A stretch of 64,000 nucleotides of DNA from positions 6,200,001-6,264,000 of the forward strand of contig AP026540.1 in assembly GCA_026075535.2 (NCBI GenBank). The letters are read 5' to 3'. The position numbers were made by a program, and so were the translations under genes. Of the stretch, positions 33,875 to 46,340 are shown piece after piece; the stretch's first letter is position 1; each line of letters begins with the position of its first letter. The notes beneath the pieces are model-generated. The model was not told the DNA's origin and did no database searches. It saw only the letters and a program-made list of their open reading frames with translations. This stretch comes from Tricholoma matsutake. Lineage: Eukaryota; Basidiomycota; Agaricomycetes; Agaricales; Tricholomataceae.

Positions 33875-34679
33875 TTGAGAAGCCGGATATAGTCTAGAAC
33901 GAGTGTGTATGTTCAGCTTTTGCAGGGCCACGGTCTCCGTCTACTGTATTACTTAAGCACACATCGACATACGGGATAATTGCGGGGTAAGGGGTAAAAA
34001 TGCATCCGAGTCATTGGAAACTGTATGTAGTGATACGCGGACAGGAAAAACTATTGAGAAACCCCCCTTTCTGCCAGAAACCCTTTAGCTTATACAGAAA
34101 CCCTATAAGTATAGTGAAAGAATGATCCGAAAATTTGATGGGGCCAGTGTTACATGTTACACAACTTCTGACTTGAACATTTAAGCTATAGCTTTGGGGA
34201 TGGGCGGCGTACTTCCCTCATCCCGATCATCAACCAATCACCATTTAGAAAAGAAGGAAATTATGCAACGAGTGAAATGAATAAGAAAATGACAAAAACA
34301 TTGTGTTCCTTGGACCTGGGCGACGGTTGTCGAACACGCCTGATAATCAGATGCGGCACGTTATGCAGCCACAGGGTTTGCCATGGAGTTACGGCGCAGT
34401 GGTGGCCCAAGAGATCAGTTACAGAGATGGTGGGATGGTGGGCATGATGGTGGGCATGATGATGGGAGGGGGGTGTTGTGCGTGTGAAGAATATCATTGT
34501 TATTGATGTGCCCCGGCTCGGCCCAAAAGCCCCGGCTTAGGCTCGGCTTGACCAGGCTCAGGCTTAGCAAAACAGTGAGCCGGGCCCTAGTATACGCTCT
34601 GGTAGAGAAAATCAACAGATTATATTGTACTGACTACTCGATAATTATAAAAACATTTATGTATTGACACACGAGGGGG
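33875..34679. other. Intergenic stretch with GC-rich low-complexity patch
   Basis: Upstream flank of the aminotransferase gene. It contains short GATGGTGGGATGGTGGGCAT-type repeats at 34428-34465 and a GGCTCGG/AGGCTCAGGCTTAG-rich patch at 34507-34580. No gene recognised. Confidence 0.45.
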
Positions 34680-34681
34680 TA

Positions 34682-35513
34682 CGGTGCGGTTCACTTAGTC
34701 ACCACAAGAATATTACAAAGAATATGAGGCCTCCAAATTTTCTCAGGCTCCTTAGTTGTCTTGCCAAAATGCTCTATTTGATGAGGCGAATAAATCCCCA
34801 AGACAGAAATTTGATACGGTCAAAACTGAGGGAGATAAATTTTCAGAGTTGGCCACTGCCATATATAGGCTGCCAAGCCTTCCTAAATAGGAAATATTGT
34901 GTGAAAAATGTAACCTATGTATCAAATGTACGTGCTAGAGTCTCTGGAACGTGACGATGGGATTTGTATTTTGTGGAACTGAAGGTTTTTACCTTTGCTT
35001 GTGCCTCTTGAGTACCAAGGCCCTCACGGTATATTCTGACAAGGTCTCATACCCTACATCTGAGCCCTCAGATCCATCCCCATCATGATGTGAGTTGTCG
35101 TCATCGGTAATATTGTGATTGACACCGCCCTGATATCCACATTCAGACTCAGAGTCAAAATCAACGAAAATTGGCAATGGTGGTCGAGGTGGTTCTGGTG
35201 ACGGGGAGGGTCGCGTCGAAGGATCTGGGCTTGGAGGTTTCTCAAATTAGGATGGGGTGTGGGGTTCTCTGCGCTGGCAAACAAAGGTTTTCGAGCCTTT
35301 GCATGTCTTTTTGCCAATGCTGCGGCGTGAGCTCAGACAGCTGCTTCTTTTAGGTACTTCTTCTTTGTGGGCATACCCCCAAAAAGTTGACCCTCGCTCA
35401 ATATTCTTACTGTCAAATTGAACTTAAATTGTACATAAATGGAAAAAAATTTCGGCCTCTGGCTGATTTGGCCACTGTCACACTTTGGTGGTGACTAAGT
35501 GAACCGCACCATA
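34682..35513. mobile_element. Tc1/mariner-like non-autonomous element with TA flanks
   Basis: Inverted ends CGGTGCGGTTCACTTAGTC / reverse TGGTGCGGTTCACTTAGTC, extending about 25 bp, with TA dinucleotides immediately outside both (34680-34681, 35514-35515), the target site of Tc1/mariner/pogo transposases. It is 832 bp and lacks a transposase. A short minus-strand gene remnant is inside. It lies between the host island and gypsy G2. Confidence 0.7.
34989..35374 (-). pseudogene. Remnant ORF in the Tc1/mariner-like element
   Basis: ATG 35374 opens MPTKKKYLKEAAV, then TGA, then AHAAALAKRHAKARKPLF, a basic start. A second frame at 35220-34989 reads PSPEPPRPPLPIFVDFDSES and ends in an acidic SEGSDVGYETLSEYTVRALV region. 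No catalytic motif is visible. It may be the N-terminal exon of a former element-encoded protein retained after internal deletion. Confidence 0.4.
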
Positions 35514-35515
35514 AC

Positions 35516-36392
35516 ATAATTTAATTTGCCCATTCCCTTTGCGAGGGTGGCTTATTTGAGCTGAAAAAGTAAAAGAAAGAAAAAACTCCTGTGAATGCGA
35601 GGGGCTGGTCACCTGCAGGCAGCAGTCCACAGTGGCAGCAGGTGGTTTGTAGTGAGTCGTAGGGGGTCCCTTAATATCACACAGGAGCTAAACACGACTA
35701 ACGTATATTTATCGTGTGTACTCGAGGTGGTAGTAAAAAGGATTGCTTATGTAAATAGAAGGTGTCAAGACCGATTCTTCCGACCGGACTTCCAATTGTT
35801 TTCCGCCCCCTTCCCAGCTGCCTTACATCACAGCCCACCTCCTATCAACAGCACTGCCTAGAGGCGAAATTCCCTCATTTCCAATTAGGTGAAATGGTTT
35901 CAGGAATTGCCTCGGAAGCTGGATTTCATATTAACCACAGCCTCGGAAACTCCAACCTTAGTATTTAAGCTAGCTACTTTCGTTTTGTATCGCCAGTTTG
36001 TAAATCAACCAAGTCTCCCACTTAATCCTATCCTCTTTAAACTCCAATTACATTCTTAAGTCATTCTCGAACTCTTACTCATCCTCTCCAGAAATTCTCC
36101 GGACCTCTGGTCATCTTCCTTACCCTCGCCTTGAAATTAGGACACTTGACGAGGAGAAGGGCACAACTTCTTATAAGTTGAAGCCAAGTCCTTTCTGCTC
36201 CCCCACTTGGTGCGACACATCAAGTAAACCCTGCCCCGGATTTCCATAGGATTCCCTGTCTTACTCCATCTGACCACTACAACTTCTATTGTCCGGGTAC
36301 GACCGGAATTCCGACGACTTCCCCTCAAGTTCAGTACTTAACAGTATTTACAAACTCTCACTGCTCTCATCAAAACCATCCCATCTTTCCTT
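35516..36392 (+). other. Upstream region of gypsy G2 (possible degraded LTR and leader)
   Basis: Between the mariner-like element and G2 gag. A candidate LTR start TGTCAAGACC at 35762 and a pyrimidine-rich TATTTAAGC/TCTTTAAACTCC leader region near 35961-36100 are present. I found no second copy to confirm an LTR. No other gene. Confidence 0.3.
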
Positions 36393-37780
36393 ATGACTCC
36401 TACTGAGTCACAAACCCAATGAACTACAAGAAACTCCTGCTGTGCTGGTGCAGTACCAGGATTATCAGCAATACGCTGATCCATACTTCCTTCCCCTAGA
36501 CACGCTTTGACTTTTGGTGCATCCACCAGACCATCCAACATCTTCAGGCAAATCGGTTCTGGAGCACCCTCCATCAGTGCTAATGTCATGTCTCAACCTC
36601 CGGAGACCCCTCAGAATATGACTCCACTTGAGTACATAGAGAATGTTGGGCAACCTAACCCCTTCGATGAGGAAGGTCCAGGTAAAGAGGATGGACTTCC
36701 CAGTGGACCTGATGGCCCCAGGGATGACCCCGATCCTGATGACCCTGATGACCCTCTACCTCCCGTTGGTGGAAATCCTGATCCAGGAGATAGGTTTCTC
36801 GATGCTCTCTTTGAGCTCTTGGATAGTCTCCGAACCCTCCGGCAGAACCAAGCACCCAAGACTGAGAAGATCAAAGTTCATGATCCTGATACTTTCAACG
36901 GGGCTAATCCCCGGAAACTTCAGGACTTCCTAGTCTTGTGCAACCTTCACTTCCACGATCGTCCTCAGGTATTCGCCTCCGATGAAAAGAAAATTCTATT
37001 CATCCTTTCCTACCTCAAAGGGTCAGCTCTTAACTGGTTTGAACCTGGACTCAATGACCCAACAAATTCTGCCCATTGGATGTGGAACTATGAGGTATTC
37101 CTTAGTGAGTTGGAAAGCAATTTTGGTCCTCACGACCCTGTTGGGGACGTTGGGGACATGGAAAAGGCTCTTTCAGAACTCACGATGAAGAAAGGTGGAA
37201 GAATAGTGAAGTATAATGTGGACTTCTGGGAACTGGCTTCCCAGGTCAACTGGAATGAGGCCACTCTTCATGACCAGTATTTCCGTGGTCTTCTGCTCTG
37301 TCTCCACATAGAAGTCTTATGGGGGGGATGACCCAAAACTCTAGCATCCCTATGTCTTAAAGCCCAGGATGCTGACAACATCTATTGGATGCAGGAAGAA
37401 GAAACCTGCTTAGAAACAAAGACCCCCAGAAATTCTGCACACACCGGAAAGAAGGAATCTAAAGGTTCTTCTAACTCCAATTCCAACACTCAGTCCAAAC
37501 CCCAGCCCTCGTCCAGCACCAACCACACAAACCAATCCTCCTCCAGCAGCTCCTCTGGGTCAAAGAACAACTTCCAGAAGGACAAGCCAAAAAACTCTAT
37601 TTCTGACAAGTTGGGGAAAGACGGTAAACTAACCGGAGATGAGCATGAATGCCGCATGAAGGAAGGACTTTGCCTCTACTGTGGTGAGAAAGGACATGAA
37701 GCCAGGAATTGTCCAAAGTCCAAAGCGGCCAAAGCCCATGCTGCAGCAGTCACTGAGTCCTGCGGACCCAAAAAAATAGT
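36393..37780 (+). pseudogene. Gag of G2
   Basis: ATG 36393 (MTPTESQTQ) is followed in frame by TGA 36420 and 36477, then an acidic Asp/Pro-rich stretch (DGPRDDPDPDDPDDPLPPVG). The Gag core has FNGANPRKLQDFLVLCNLHF, ALNWFEPGLNDPTNSAHWMW and YNVDFWELASQVNWNEATLH. TGA 37329 interrupts it. A Ser/Asn-rich linker leads to the zinc knuckle CLYCGEKGHEARNCP (CX2CX4HX4C) near 37670. It would form the particle shell and bind element RNA. Confidence 0.75.
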
Positions 37781-40700
37781 CCGCAACCCTTGGGAACATG
37801 CCATTGGGGCTGAGGGTTGCCTTGACCTTTCCCAACTGGCTGCTTATGTCTGTCTCAATGCATCCGCTCTTTCTGATCCTGAATCCCTTACCATCCTGTT
37901 ATCCCTTTCCAAACAATCCCTAAAAATCCAAACTCTTATCGACTCTGGTTCTCACATTGTTTCCTCAATTCATCATTTGTGCGGGACAACCAACTTAGTA
38001 CCAAAACCATTCCTCCGATCGGACTCCGACTATTTGATGGAACTTGTAACTCCACTATAACTCAAGTCATGGAACTCCCAGTCACTTTTCTGTCTGGTGA
38101 AGTGTTCAATCTGACATTTTATGTAACCTCGCTGGACTCTTCCTGTTCTGCAGTACTTGGTCATAACTGGCTGAAGCAATACAATCCGTTGATTGACTGG
38201 TCTTCAGGCCAAATAACTTTCTGTTCTGCAGTTCAAAGAGGTCCTGCCCCCTCGACGTCCTCTGACTCTCCTATCTTGTGTGAGTCACCTTCACCTCCGA
38301 ACCTTCCAGTGGAAACCCACGAAAACCCCATAATCACTAAACCCTCAAAACTTGTACCTCCTGAGATCTCTTTCATCAATGCTGCCGCTTACATGTGTGC
38401 AAGCAAACTTCCTGGGGCTGTTGCCTTTCAGATGACATTCTCCCCGGAAGGACTGGTGGCTAAATCCTCGGCAGTGTCCAGAAATCCCCTGGACCTTTCT
38501 GATGTTCCAGAAGAATATCACAAATTTGCAGATGTTTTCAATAAACAAAAAGCCAACACCCTTCCTCCACACCGTCCCTATGACCTCAAGATAGAGATGG
38601 AGGATAATGCTCCCCCACCTCCAGGTCGCATGTACTCCCTCTCTCCCTCTGAGCTCAAGGCCCTCCAAATATTCATTGAAGAAAATGTTCATTCAGGCTT
38701 CATCCGCCCCTCCAAATCCCCTCACGGCGCTCCTATACTCTTTGTCAAGAAAAAGGATAGGAGTCTCCAACTTTGCATTGACTGCCAGGGACTCAATCAC
38801 ATCTCAAAAAAGGACCACTACCCACTTCCTCTAATCTTGGACCTCCTGGACTCTCCGGGAAAGGCACGTGTGTTCACCAAAATTGACCTCTGGCATGCTT
38901 ATCACTTAGTCCACATTGCTGAGGGAGATGAATGGAAGACCACTTTCCGCATGCGCTATGGTTCTTTCAAGTGGCTGGTAGTTCCTTTCGGACTCACCAA
39001 TGCACCTGCTGCCTTCCAGCACCTCATGAACAATTCAGTGACCTATTAGATGTCAGTGTCATTGTCTATCTTGATGATATCCTAATCTACTCCAACAACA
39101 TGAGTCAACACAAGGCTCACATCAAGGAAGTCCTCTGGAGACTCCAGAAGAATGGCCTCTACACTGCTCTGCAGAAATGTGAGTTCCATAAAGACAGTGT
39201 GGAATACTTGGGGTTCATCCTCTCTCCAGATGGGCTCTGGATGTCCAAAGATAAAGTCAAAACCATTCTCGACTGGCCCAAACCTCGAAAGGTTAAGGAT
39301 ATCCAATCCTTCCTGGGATTCTGCAACTTCTACCAATGGTTCATCCATGGGTATTCTGACATCGTCATTCCACTCACCAGACTCACCCGGAAACATATGC
39401 CTTGGGACTTTGGCAAGAAATGTCAAGAAGCCTTCAACAGACTAAAAGAAGAATTCACTCATGCCCCAATACTCACTCAATGGCTACTGGATTCCCACAT
39501 TATCTTGGAGACAGACACCTCAGATTACACCTTAGTGGCAATTCTTTCCATCTATACCTCGGATGGAGAAATCCACCCAGTTGCATTCCACTCTCGTTCC
39601 TTCAACCCAGCTGAATTGAACTATGACACCCATGATAAGGAACTTCTTGCTATCTTCGAAGCTTTCAAACACTGGTGACAGTACCTCGAAGGTTCTGGAA
39701 ATCCAATAGATGTGGTCACGGATCACAAAAACTTGGAATACTTCAGTACCATGAAACTCCTTACTCGTCCTCAAGCTCGGTGGTCAGAATACCTTTCACA
39801 GTTCAACCTTGCCATCCACTTCCGCCCTGGTAAACTAGGGGCTAAACCCGATGCGCTCACTAGACGCTGGGACGTCTACCACAAAGGGGGAAATAGTGAC
39901 TTCGCCTCAGTAAATCCAAGCAACTTCCATCCAGTCTTTACTCAAGAACAACTCACATCCTCCCTCTGAGCCACTTTCCTTGCTACTCCTATCCTCCATC
40001 AAGCCATCCTCATGGACATTGAAAAACTCCACAACGATATTCGATCTTCACTTCCTCTTGATCCCATCTCCTCCTCACACCTTCCCTCACCATCCACCCC
40101 AAATTGGTCTCTAGACGACAGTGGACTTCTCCGCCACTTTGACTGGATTTATGTTCCAGATGTTGTGGACCTCCATCTTAAAGTCTTACAATACAAGCAT
40201 GACCACATCCTCTCAGGTCACTATGGGCAAAACAAGACTCTTCAGCTTATCTGATGGGAATATGTCTGGCCCAATCTCCGCACCTTTGTGCAGGACTTTT
40301 GCAAGTCTTGTACTACCTGCAAATGCTCCAAATCTCCCCGACACAAACCCTACGGATTTCTGAAGCAACTTCCGGTCCCAGAAAGGCCTTGGAACTCAAT
40401 TTCCATGGACTTCTTTGAACAGTTACCGGACTCCAATGGTCACACTGCCATCCGAGTCATTGTAGACCAACTCTCCAAACAGGGTATCTTCATCCCCACA
40501 GTAAATGAAATCGCGGCACAAGAACTTGCTAATCTCTTCATCATGCACGTCTTCTCCAAACAGTTGTTCCATCCCATGTCACCTGCGACTGGGGTTCCGA
40601 GTTCATTTCCCATTTCTTCCGCTCTCTTGGGCAAGCCCTGGACATGAAAATCCATTTCACTTCGGGTTACCATCCAGAAGGTGACAGACAAACTGAACAC

Positions 40701-41480
40701 CTCAACCAGACCCTCGAACAGTACTTGCGGATCTTCTGCAACTACCAACAGGACAACTGGTCCCAGCTTTTACCCTTGGGGGAATTTGTGTACAACAATG
40801 CTCCCTCAGCTTCCACCAGAGTTTCACCCTTCTTCGCCAACAAGGGTTACCACCCAAACATCATGGTTTTTCTGGAGCATGAACTAGCCTTGCAACGTGC
40901 GCGCCATTTTGTGGTTGACCTTGATGATCTCCACCAGGAACTCCAGAAGCAACTCTCAGAAGCACAGAAGCGCTATCAAGGTCCTGCAGACAAACAGCAG
41001 GCACCCGCTCCTGACTTCAGAATCGGTGATTACGCTTTTGTCAAAGGTGAGCACCTACACACTACAAGACCCTCCAAGAAGCTCTCAGAAAAGTTCTATG
41101 GCCCTTTCGAGATCATTGCCCATCTGGGTACCCACTTGGTTACCCTTCGACTTCCAGATCACCTCTGGGGTGTCCACCCAGTATTCCATCTCTCCCAACT
41201 AGAAGAAGACACTCCCAACACAATTCCTAATCATATTCAACCTCCACCACCTCCAGTCATTATAGACAATGAACTGGAGTACGAGATTGCAGAAATCCTT
41301 GATTCAAAGGTTGACAACCACTGTCAATGCAAGTTACTCTATTTTGTACGGTGGGAAGGTTACCAAGGAACCGACGAAGAAACCTCCTGGCTTCCAGCTA
41401 CGGAACTTGATCACACCCAGGAACTTGTTACGGACTTCCACACTCATTACCCAGGGAAACCCAGACCTCTTTCCACTTAA
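37781..41480 (+). pseudogene. Pol of G2 (protease-RT-RNase H-integrase-chromodomain)
   Basis: The protease motif QTLIDSGSHIVSSI is near 37935. RT has VFTKIDLWHAYHLVHI, VPFGLTNAPAAFQ and the catalytic VYLDDILIYSN (near 39070). RNase H follows with ETDTSDY and [14 protein letters not shown] codons at 39676, 39967 and 40252 break the connection. Integrase shows a CX2C pair (CKSCTTCKC), SMDFFEQLPD, TCDWGSEF-type sequence (out of frame near 40590) and DRQTEHLNQTLEQYL for D-D-E. The chromodomain is YEIAEILDSKVDNHCQCKLL through WEGYQGTDEETSWLP. Chromodomains steer integration to particular chromatin. Inactive because of stops and three frameshifts. Confidence 0.85.
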
Positions 41481-41560
41481 CACCCTTCATTTTCAAACAA
41501 GATCCTCAAAAATTATTATTAGAAAATTTAAAAGAAAACTCTGGATTCCCCGCCCATTTC

Positions 41561-41968
41561 CTACTCCTCCCCTACTCCCTCACCCCCTGCTTCATCAGCG
41601 AGTCCCAGCAGCTCCTCTTGTACCTCCAACTCCTCCTTCTCTTCACCCTCTTCTTCTTCATCCTCTTCCTCCTCAGACTCCTGGTTCCACTCCGGATCCA
41701 ATGCCACTAGGATGTCCGACATCGTTTCTTTGATGCCAATCACACCCTCGCTTATCACCTGGAGCTCCCAGAGTTCCTGCATTTCTTTCTTCACCCCCTT
41801 TACTGCCCCCACCAACTCCTTAAGCAACTCCATCACTCCCTCGTTCTCCCCTAGCCTGGGTCCCACCTGCACCACCTGGCCCTCCCACACCACCTCTTCG
41901 CACTTGTGCTTCGCTTTTGTGCAGGGCTCGCAGGCCCGACCCCGGGTTCCCATCCAGAAACACGACAA
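41561..41968 (-). CDS. Orphan Cys-cluster and coiled-coil ORF
   Basis: A 135-residue minus-strand ORF starting MSCFWMGTRGRACEPCTKAK. CEPCTKAKHKC is a CX2CX6C cluster. Heptad-like helices follow (MELLKELVGAVKGVKKEMQE) and a Glu-rich end. The layout (Cys motif, coiled coil, acidic tail) resembles accessory gene B of KDZ1. I infer a fragment of a KDZ accessory gene captured between G2 and G3; a truncated host zinc-cluster gene is the alternative. Confidence 0.4.
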   Translation of the reverse strand: MSCFWMGTRGRACEPCTKAKHKCEEVVWEGQVVQVGPRLGENEGVMELLKELVGAVKGVKKEMQELWELQVISEGVIGIKETMSDILVALDPEWNQESEEEEDEEEEGEEKEELEVQEELLGLADEAGGEGVGEE

Positions 41969-41991
41969 CTTTTGATTTGAACATCTACTAG

Positions 41992-42417
41992 TATAAGGGC
42001 AACCTAAGCCTCTAGCAAAGGGAAATCCGAAGTTAAAATTATACTACATAATACAGGCATTGGGGGCGCACCTAGCAAAGGGAAATCCGAAGAGAAAACT
42101 CTAAGGATCCCCTTGCTGATGCCCAGTATATGTGAAGATGACAAAAATCAAATATAACCTAAAAATAGAAAAAGGCGGAGATAGGCGGATCAAGGCCGCT
42201 GAATGACATCATACCAAGGGGTATGTGTCGGAAGGGGTACTCCGCCTCTAAATATAAAAGTGTCAACATATACAAACATGATAGCAAGGGAAAATTAGTA
42301 ATAAAATCCGGAAAAATCATAGAAAATGAAGAATAGAAGGAAATGAGGTGGGGAAAAATATGGGACGAACATAAAAAATAGGAAAAACACACAGGGCACC
42401 CCCTTAGTCCCCTTACA
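41992..42417 (-). repeat. 3' LTR of G3
   Basis: On the minus strand starts TGTAAGGGGACTAAGG at 42417 and ends GCCCTTATA at 41992. Differs from the 5' LTR at three sites I found (near 42069, 42138 and 42200), all transitions. Confidence 0.9.
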
Positions 42418-42433
42418 TCACCCCCTCTCTAAG
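42418..42433 (-). other. Polypurine tract of G3
   Basis: CTTAGAGAGGGGGTGA on the minus strand directly before the 3' LTR, the expected plus-strand primer position. Confidence 0.75.
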
Positions 42434-45400
42434 ATGCATCGCCCCGATGCATTCGAAATTGTATACGACCAAAGTCCGTGACTTGAATGCGACGCGGTGC
42501 AGCAGTGTGCCGTCGGTGGAATTCCTTGATTAACCGAGGGGCATTTACGTCAGACTCTTCGACCCATGAGTTCTCCTCATACCCATAACCCTTCCAATGT
42601 ACCAAATACTGGAGTTTTCCTCGACGCAAACGGCTGTCCAAGATTGACTCGACTTCATATTGGGGTTCTCCCTCGATCACTGTAGGTGGTGGTGGTGGGT
42701 GTGAATGGCGTCCCGGGAACGGATCTGGGGGAGCTGGAAGCAATTTGACGACATGGAAGACGGGATGGAGTCTGGACATGGAGGCTGGGAGGCATAGACA
42801 ATAGGCATGTGTTCCAACGCACTTGACAATGGGGAAAGGTCCCAAGAAGCGATGAGCGAGTTTCTTGGATGGACGTGTAGTGGAGATGTCACTGGAGTCA
42901 AGATAAACTCGATCACCAACCTTGTACTGAGGGGTTGGGGAGTGGCGCTGGTTGTAAAATCGCGCCATGTCGTCCTTCGCCTTTGCTAAGGCTGCCCTTG
43001 CCTCCTCCAAGCTATCCCTCATGCGTTCTGTGAACTCATTCACTGTCTCGATGTGTGAGGGAGTTTGGCGAGGTTCAAATCCCATGTGTGGATGTCGTCC
43101 AGTGTCTAAGAGGAAAGGGGTCTGTTGAGTGGAAGCATGGACATAGTTGTTGTATCTGAACTCGGCCAAAGGAAGGAGATCATCCCAATCGTCCTGGCGT
43201 TCATTGACAAAGAGGCAGATGTACTGCTCCAGTTCCTGGTTGACTCGCTCCATCTGGCCATCAGTTTGTGGGTGATAAGCAGTTGAAGCGAGGAGTTTGA
43301 TCCCCAGGAGTCGGTACAGCTCACGAGTGAACTCTGCCATGAACTGAGGGCCACGATCCGAGAGGAAGGCACCAGGAAGTCCATGTAACTTCCACACGTG
43401 GTGGAGGTAGAGTCGAGCGGCACCTAGGGCACTGACAGTGGTGTGAGTGGGAATGAAGTGAGCGCGTTTTCCCACTGAGTCAACTGTGCACATCACCGCA
43501 TCAAACCCGTTTGACTCTGGCAATTCCACCACAAAGTCGACGCTGACGACATCCCAACGACTCTCTGGAACAGGAAGAGGGTGTAGCTCACCAATAGGCT
43601 TGCGACGAGGGACCTTGGTGCGTAAGCAAAGGTCACAAGTGCGACAATACTGACCAATGAGCCGTGACATTTGTGGCCACCAATAGTTCCGTGAGGTGAG
43701 CTCCAAGGTCTTCCAGCGTCCGGGGTGGCCAGCAATCTGTGAGTCATGGTGTTGGGATATGATGCGCCGGCGAAGGTCTGGGTCATTGGGAACATAGATG
43801 CGATCCCTGAAATACAACAAGTCCTCCTTTTCAGCCCACTCTGCCGCACGTAAGGAAAGGGTCGATCCCTTCCTCAGTTCTTTAACAGCTCGGGCGACAA
43901 CATCCTCATGTAAACCACTACGGTTTGCGCGACGAATGTCACGTAGAATGTCCCGCTCCTCGCCCTGGGGTACGATGTCTTCCAGTGCCCGAATGGTGAA
44001 CAGGTCTGGCTGCAACAGCACAATGTTTTGGTTGTCACCGCTGCCATCCCCATGGTCTGCACGTCGGGATAGGGCATCGGTCTTCCCCATGCTGCGACCC
44101 GGACGGTGGTGCAAGGAGAAGTCGAATCTAGATAGATACAGGGACCAACGAGCTTGACGACGGTTCAATTTCTTGGCCGTCATGAAGTACTCGAGGTTCT
44201 TGTGATCCGTCCAAATTTCCACCTTGTGTTGGGCACCCTCGAGGAAGTGTCGCCACTCCTCAAGCGCACACATTATCACCAACATCTCCTTGTCATGGAT
44301 CTCGTAGTTTCTCTCTACAGCACTAAGGCTTTTGGAGTAGAACGCAACAGGATGCCACTTCTGGTCCTCCGGAGACTGCTGAGACAACACAGCGCCCATC
44401 GCAAAGTCAGAACTGTTGGCTTCTACATGAAAAGGACGCGAATTGTCAGCAAAGGTAAGGATCGGAGTGGAAGTGACCATCTCCTTAAGCTTTTCAAACG
44501 CCTCCTGTTGTGCATTATCCCACCTCCATGCCTCCTTTCCTGTCAAGTCGAACAGCGGTCGTGCATGATGTGAGAAATCCTTGATAAAACGCCGATAAAA
44601 ATTGATGAAGCCCAGGAAAGACTGCACCTCCTTCTTGTTTGTGGGCGTAGGCCAAGCTGTGACCCCATTTACCTTGATAGGATCCATCTCCACTTGACCC
44701 TCTGAGATAATCAGGCCGAGGTACTCGATCTTGGTCCTTTCGAACTCGCATTTGTCCTGACGAAGGTAGAGTTTGTACCGTCGAAGTCGCTCTAGGACGA
44801 GGCGCGTGATGCGACGGTGCTCTTCAACCGTGCGAGTGAAGATGAGGATGTCATCGAGATAGATGCAGACAACGCCTTCGAGGATGAGGTCATGGAAGAT
44901 GTCGTTCATCATGGTCTGAAAGGTGGCAGGGCTATTAGTAAGGCCAAAGAACATGACAAGCGGTTCAAAAAGACCACGGTTGGTACGAAAGGCTGCCTTC
45001 CACTCATCTCCCTCCTTTATCCTCACATTATTATAGCCCCAACGGACATCGAGCTTGGTGAAGTATTGGGCTCCACGGAGCTGGTTTACGAGTTCGGAGA
45101 TGAGGGGTAGTGGGTAGCGATTTTTGACCGTGATGTTGTTGAGTCTTCTGTAGTCTTGAACCGGTCAAAGTGAGCCATCCTTCTTCTTGACAAAGAAAAA
45201 GGGAGAGGCCATGGGTGACTTCGATGGTCGAATACGTCCAGAGGCCAGGTGCTCGTCGATGAACTGGTCAAGCTGCCGTTGTTCCTCCGGAGAGAGAGGA
45301 TAGACCTTGCAGGATGAAGGGGTTGCGCCGGGGGTGAGTTCGATCGCGTGATCCCATGGCTTACGCGCAGGAAGAGAGTCGAATGACTCCTTGGAGAACA

Positions 45401-46340
45401 CGTCTTCAAACTCATGGAGATGAGGGAGTAAGGAGTTAGTAGAGGATTTAGCAGCGTTGTTTTTGTGGAAGGCCTCGGTGAGGCGTTGGGATATGTTCGA
45501 TGTGGCACACACCTCATGCGATGAGCGAATCGCAGTGTAGAAGATCCGATCACCCTCCTCCACTTCCTCTGGGTCCTCATCATCATCATCCGAGTCCGGC
45601 ATTAGATCAGGAACCCCTTCCAATTCCACTTCAGGTATAGGCAGGGGTCCAGCACGACACTTCTGAGTTTGTCGTATTGCCGCCTTCTGTCCACGACGTT
45701 CTTGCCTGGCTTCTGTGAAACACGTCCGACAGCGGGATGGACATCGGCTCATGGTAACCTCCCCGGTGCGCCAGTCGACCTCTGGGTTATGGTCTCGAAG
45801 CCATGGATATCCCAAAATCGCCTTTTGCTTTCCTAATTGAGTGACAGCAAAAAGGGCACGCTCACTATGATCTTTGTAATGGAGAACCAGGTCTGCAACC
45901 TCTCGGATGGCACCAGCTTCATTTGGGGATCCATCCACGTTATATACAGGTATCGGACGTGAGAGTGAGCAAGTATTTAGACGATGTTGTTGTACCAGAT
46001 GGGAATCAATGAAGAGACCAGTCGCACCAGAGTCCAGGAGCGCAGAAACACCGAGTATCTGTCCAGTGTCGGTCGTCTGCAGTTCGATGGCTAGGTTTAA
46101 GGAATGTGCAGAGGGAGTGGATGCCACAATATACTTGCGTGGTAGTTTACGCTCCCATGATTTAATTTTGGGACGTGGAGTAGAAGGAGAGATGGGGAGA
46201 GCAGGTACGTCTTTAGCCAACTTCGAAGGGTCAGAGAGGGGAGCAGTCACAGAAATGGATTCATTCTCCAGGGATTCAACTGACAAGACTTCAAAGCGGT
46301 TATGGACAGGCAGTGAGGGCGTACGATTCACTCGCTGCAA
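42429..46340 (-). pseudogene. Pol of G3, one in-frame TGA
   Basis: About 1,300 codons in one frame. Protease: SALLDSGATGLFIDSHLV. Then RT, with VKKKDGSL, TGA at 45167-45165, PVQDYRRLNNITVKNRY; relatives have Arg at the stop. RT catalytic YLDDILIFTRT. RNase H: HVEANSSDFAMGAVLSQ, where the usual catalytic Asp is Asn, and TDHKNLEYF. Integrase: HHDSQIAGHPG with CRTCDLC, then VDFVVELPES, SDRGPQF and MERVNQELEQYI (D-D-E present). Chromodomain: YEVESILDSRLRRGKLQYLV ... ENSWVEESD. Everything is present, so two point changes, both transitions, appear to have disabled a young copy. Confidence 0.9.

Larger units (their letters stand above)
36393..41480 (+). mobile_element. Chromodomain Ty3/gypsy retrotransposon G2, decayed
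   Basis: Plus-strand gag, protease, RT, RNase H, integrase and chromodomain in standard chromovirus order. The reading passes through three frames (shifts near 37980, 39030 and 40575) and at least six TGA codons. The 3' LTR is missing; at 41561 an unrelated minus-strand ORF begins and at 41992 element G3. Confidence 0.85.
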
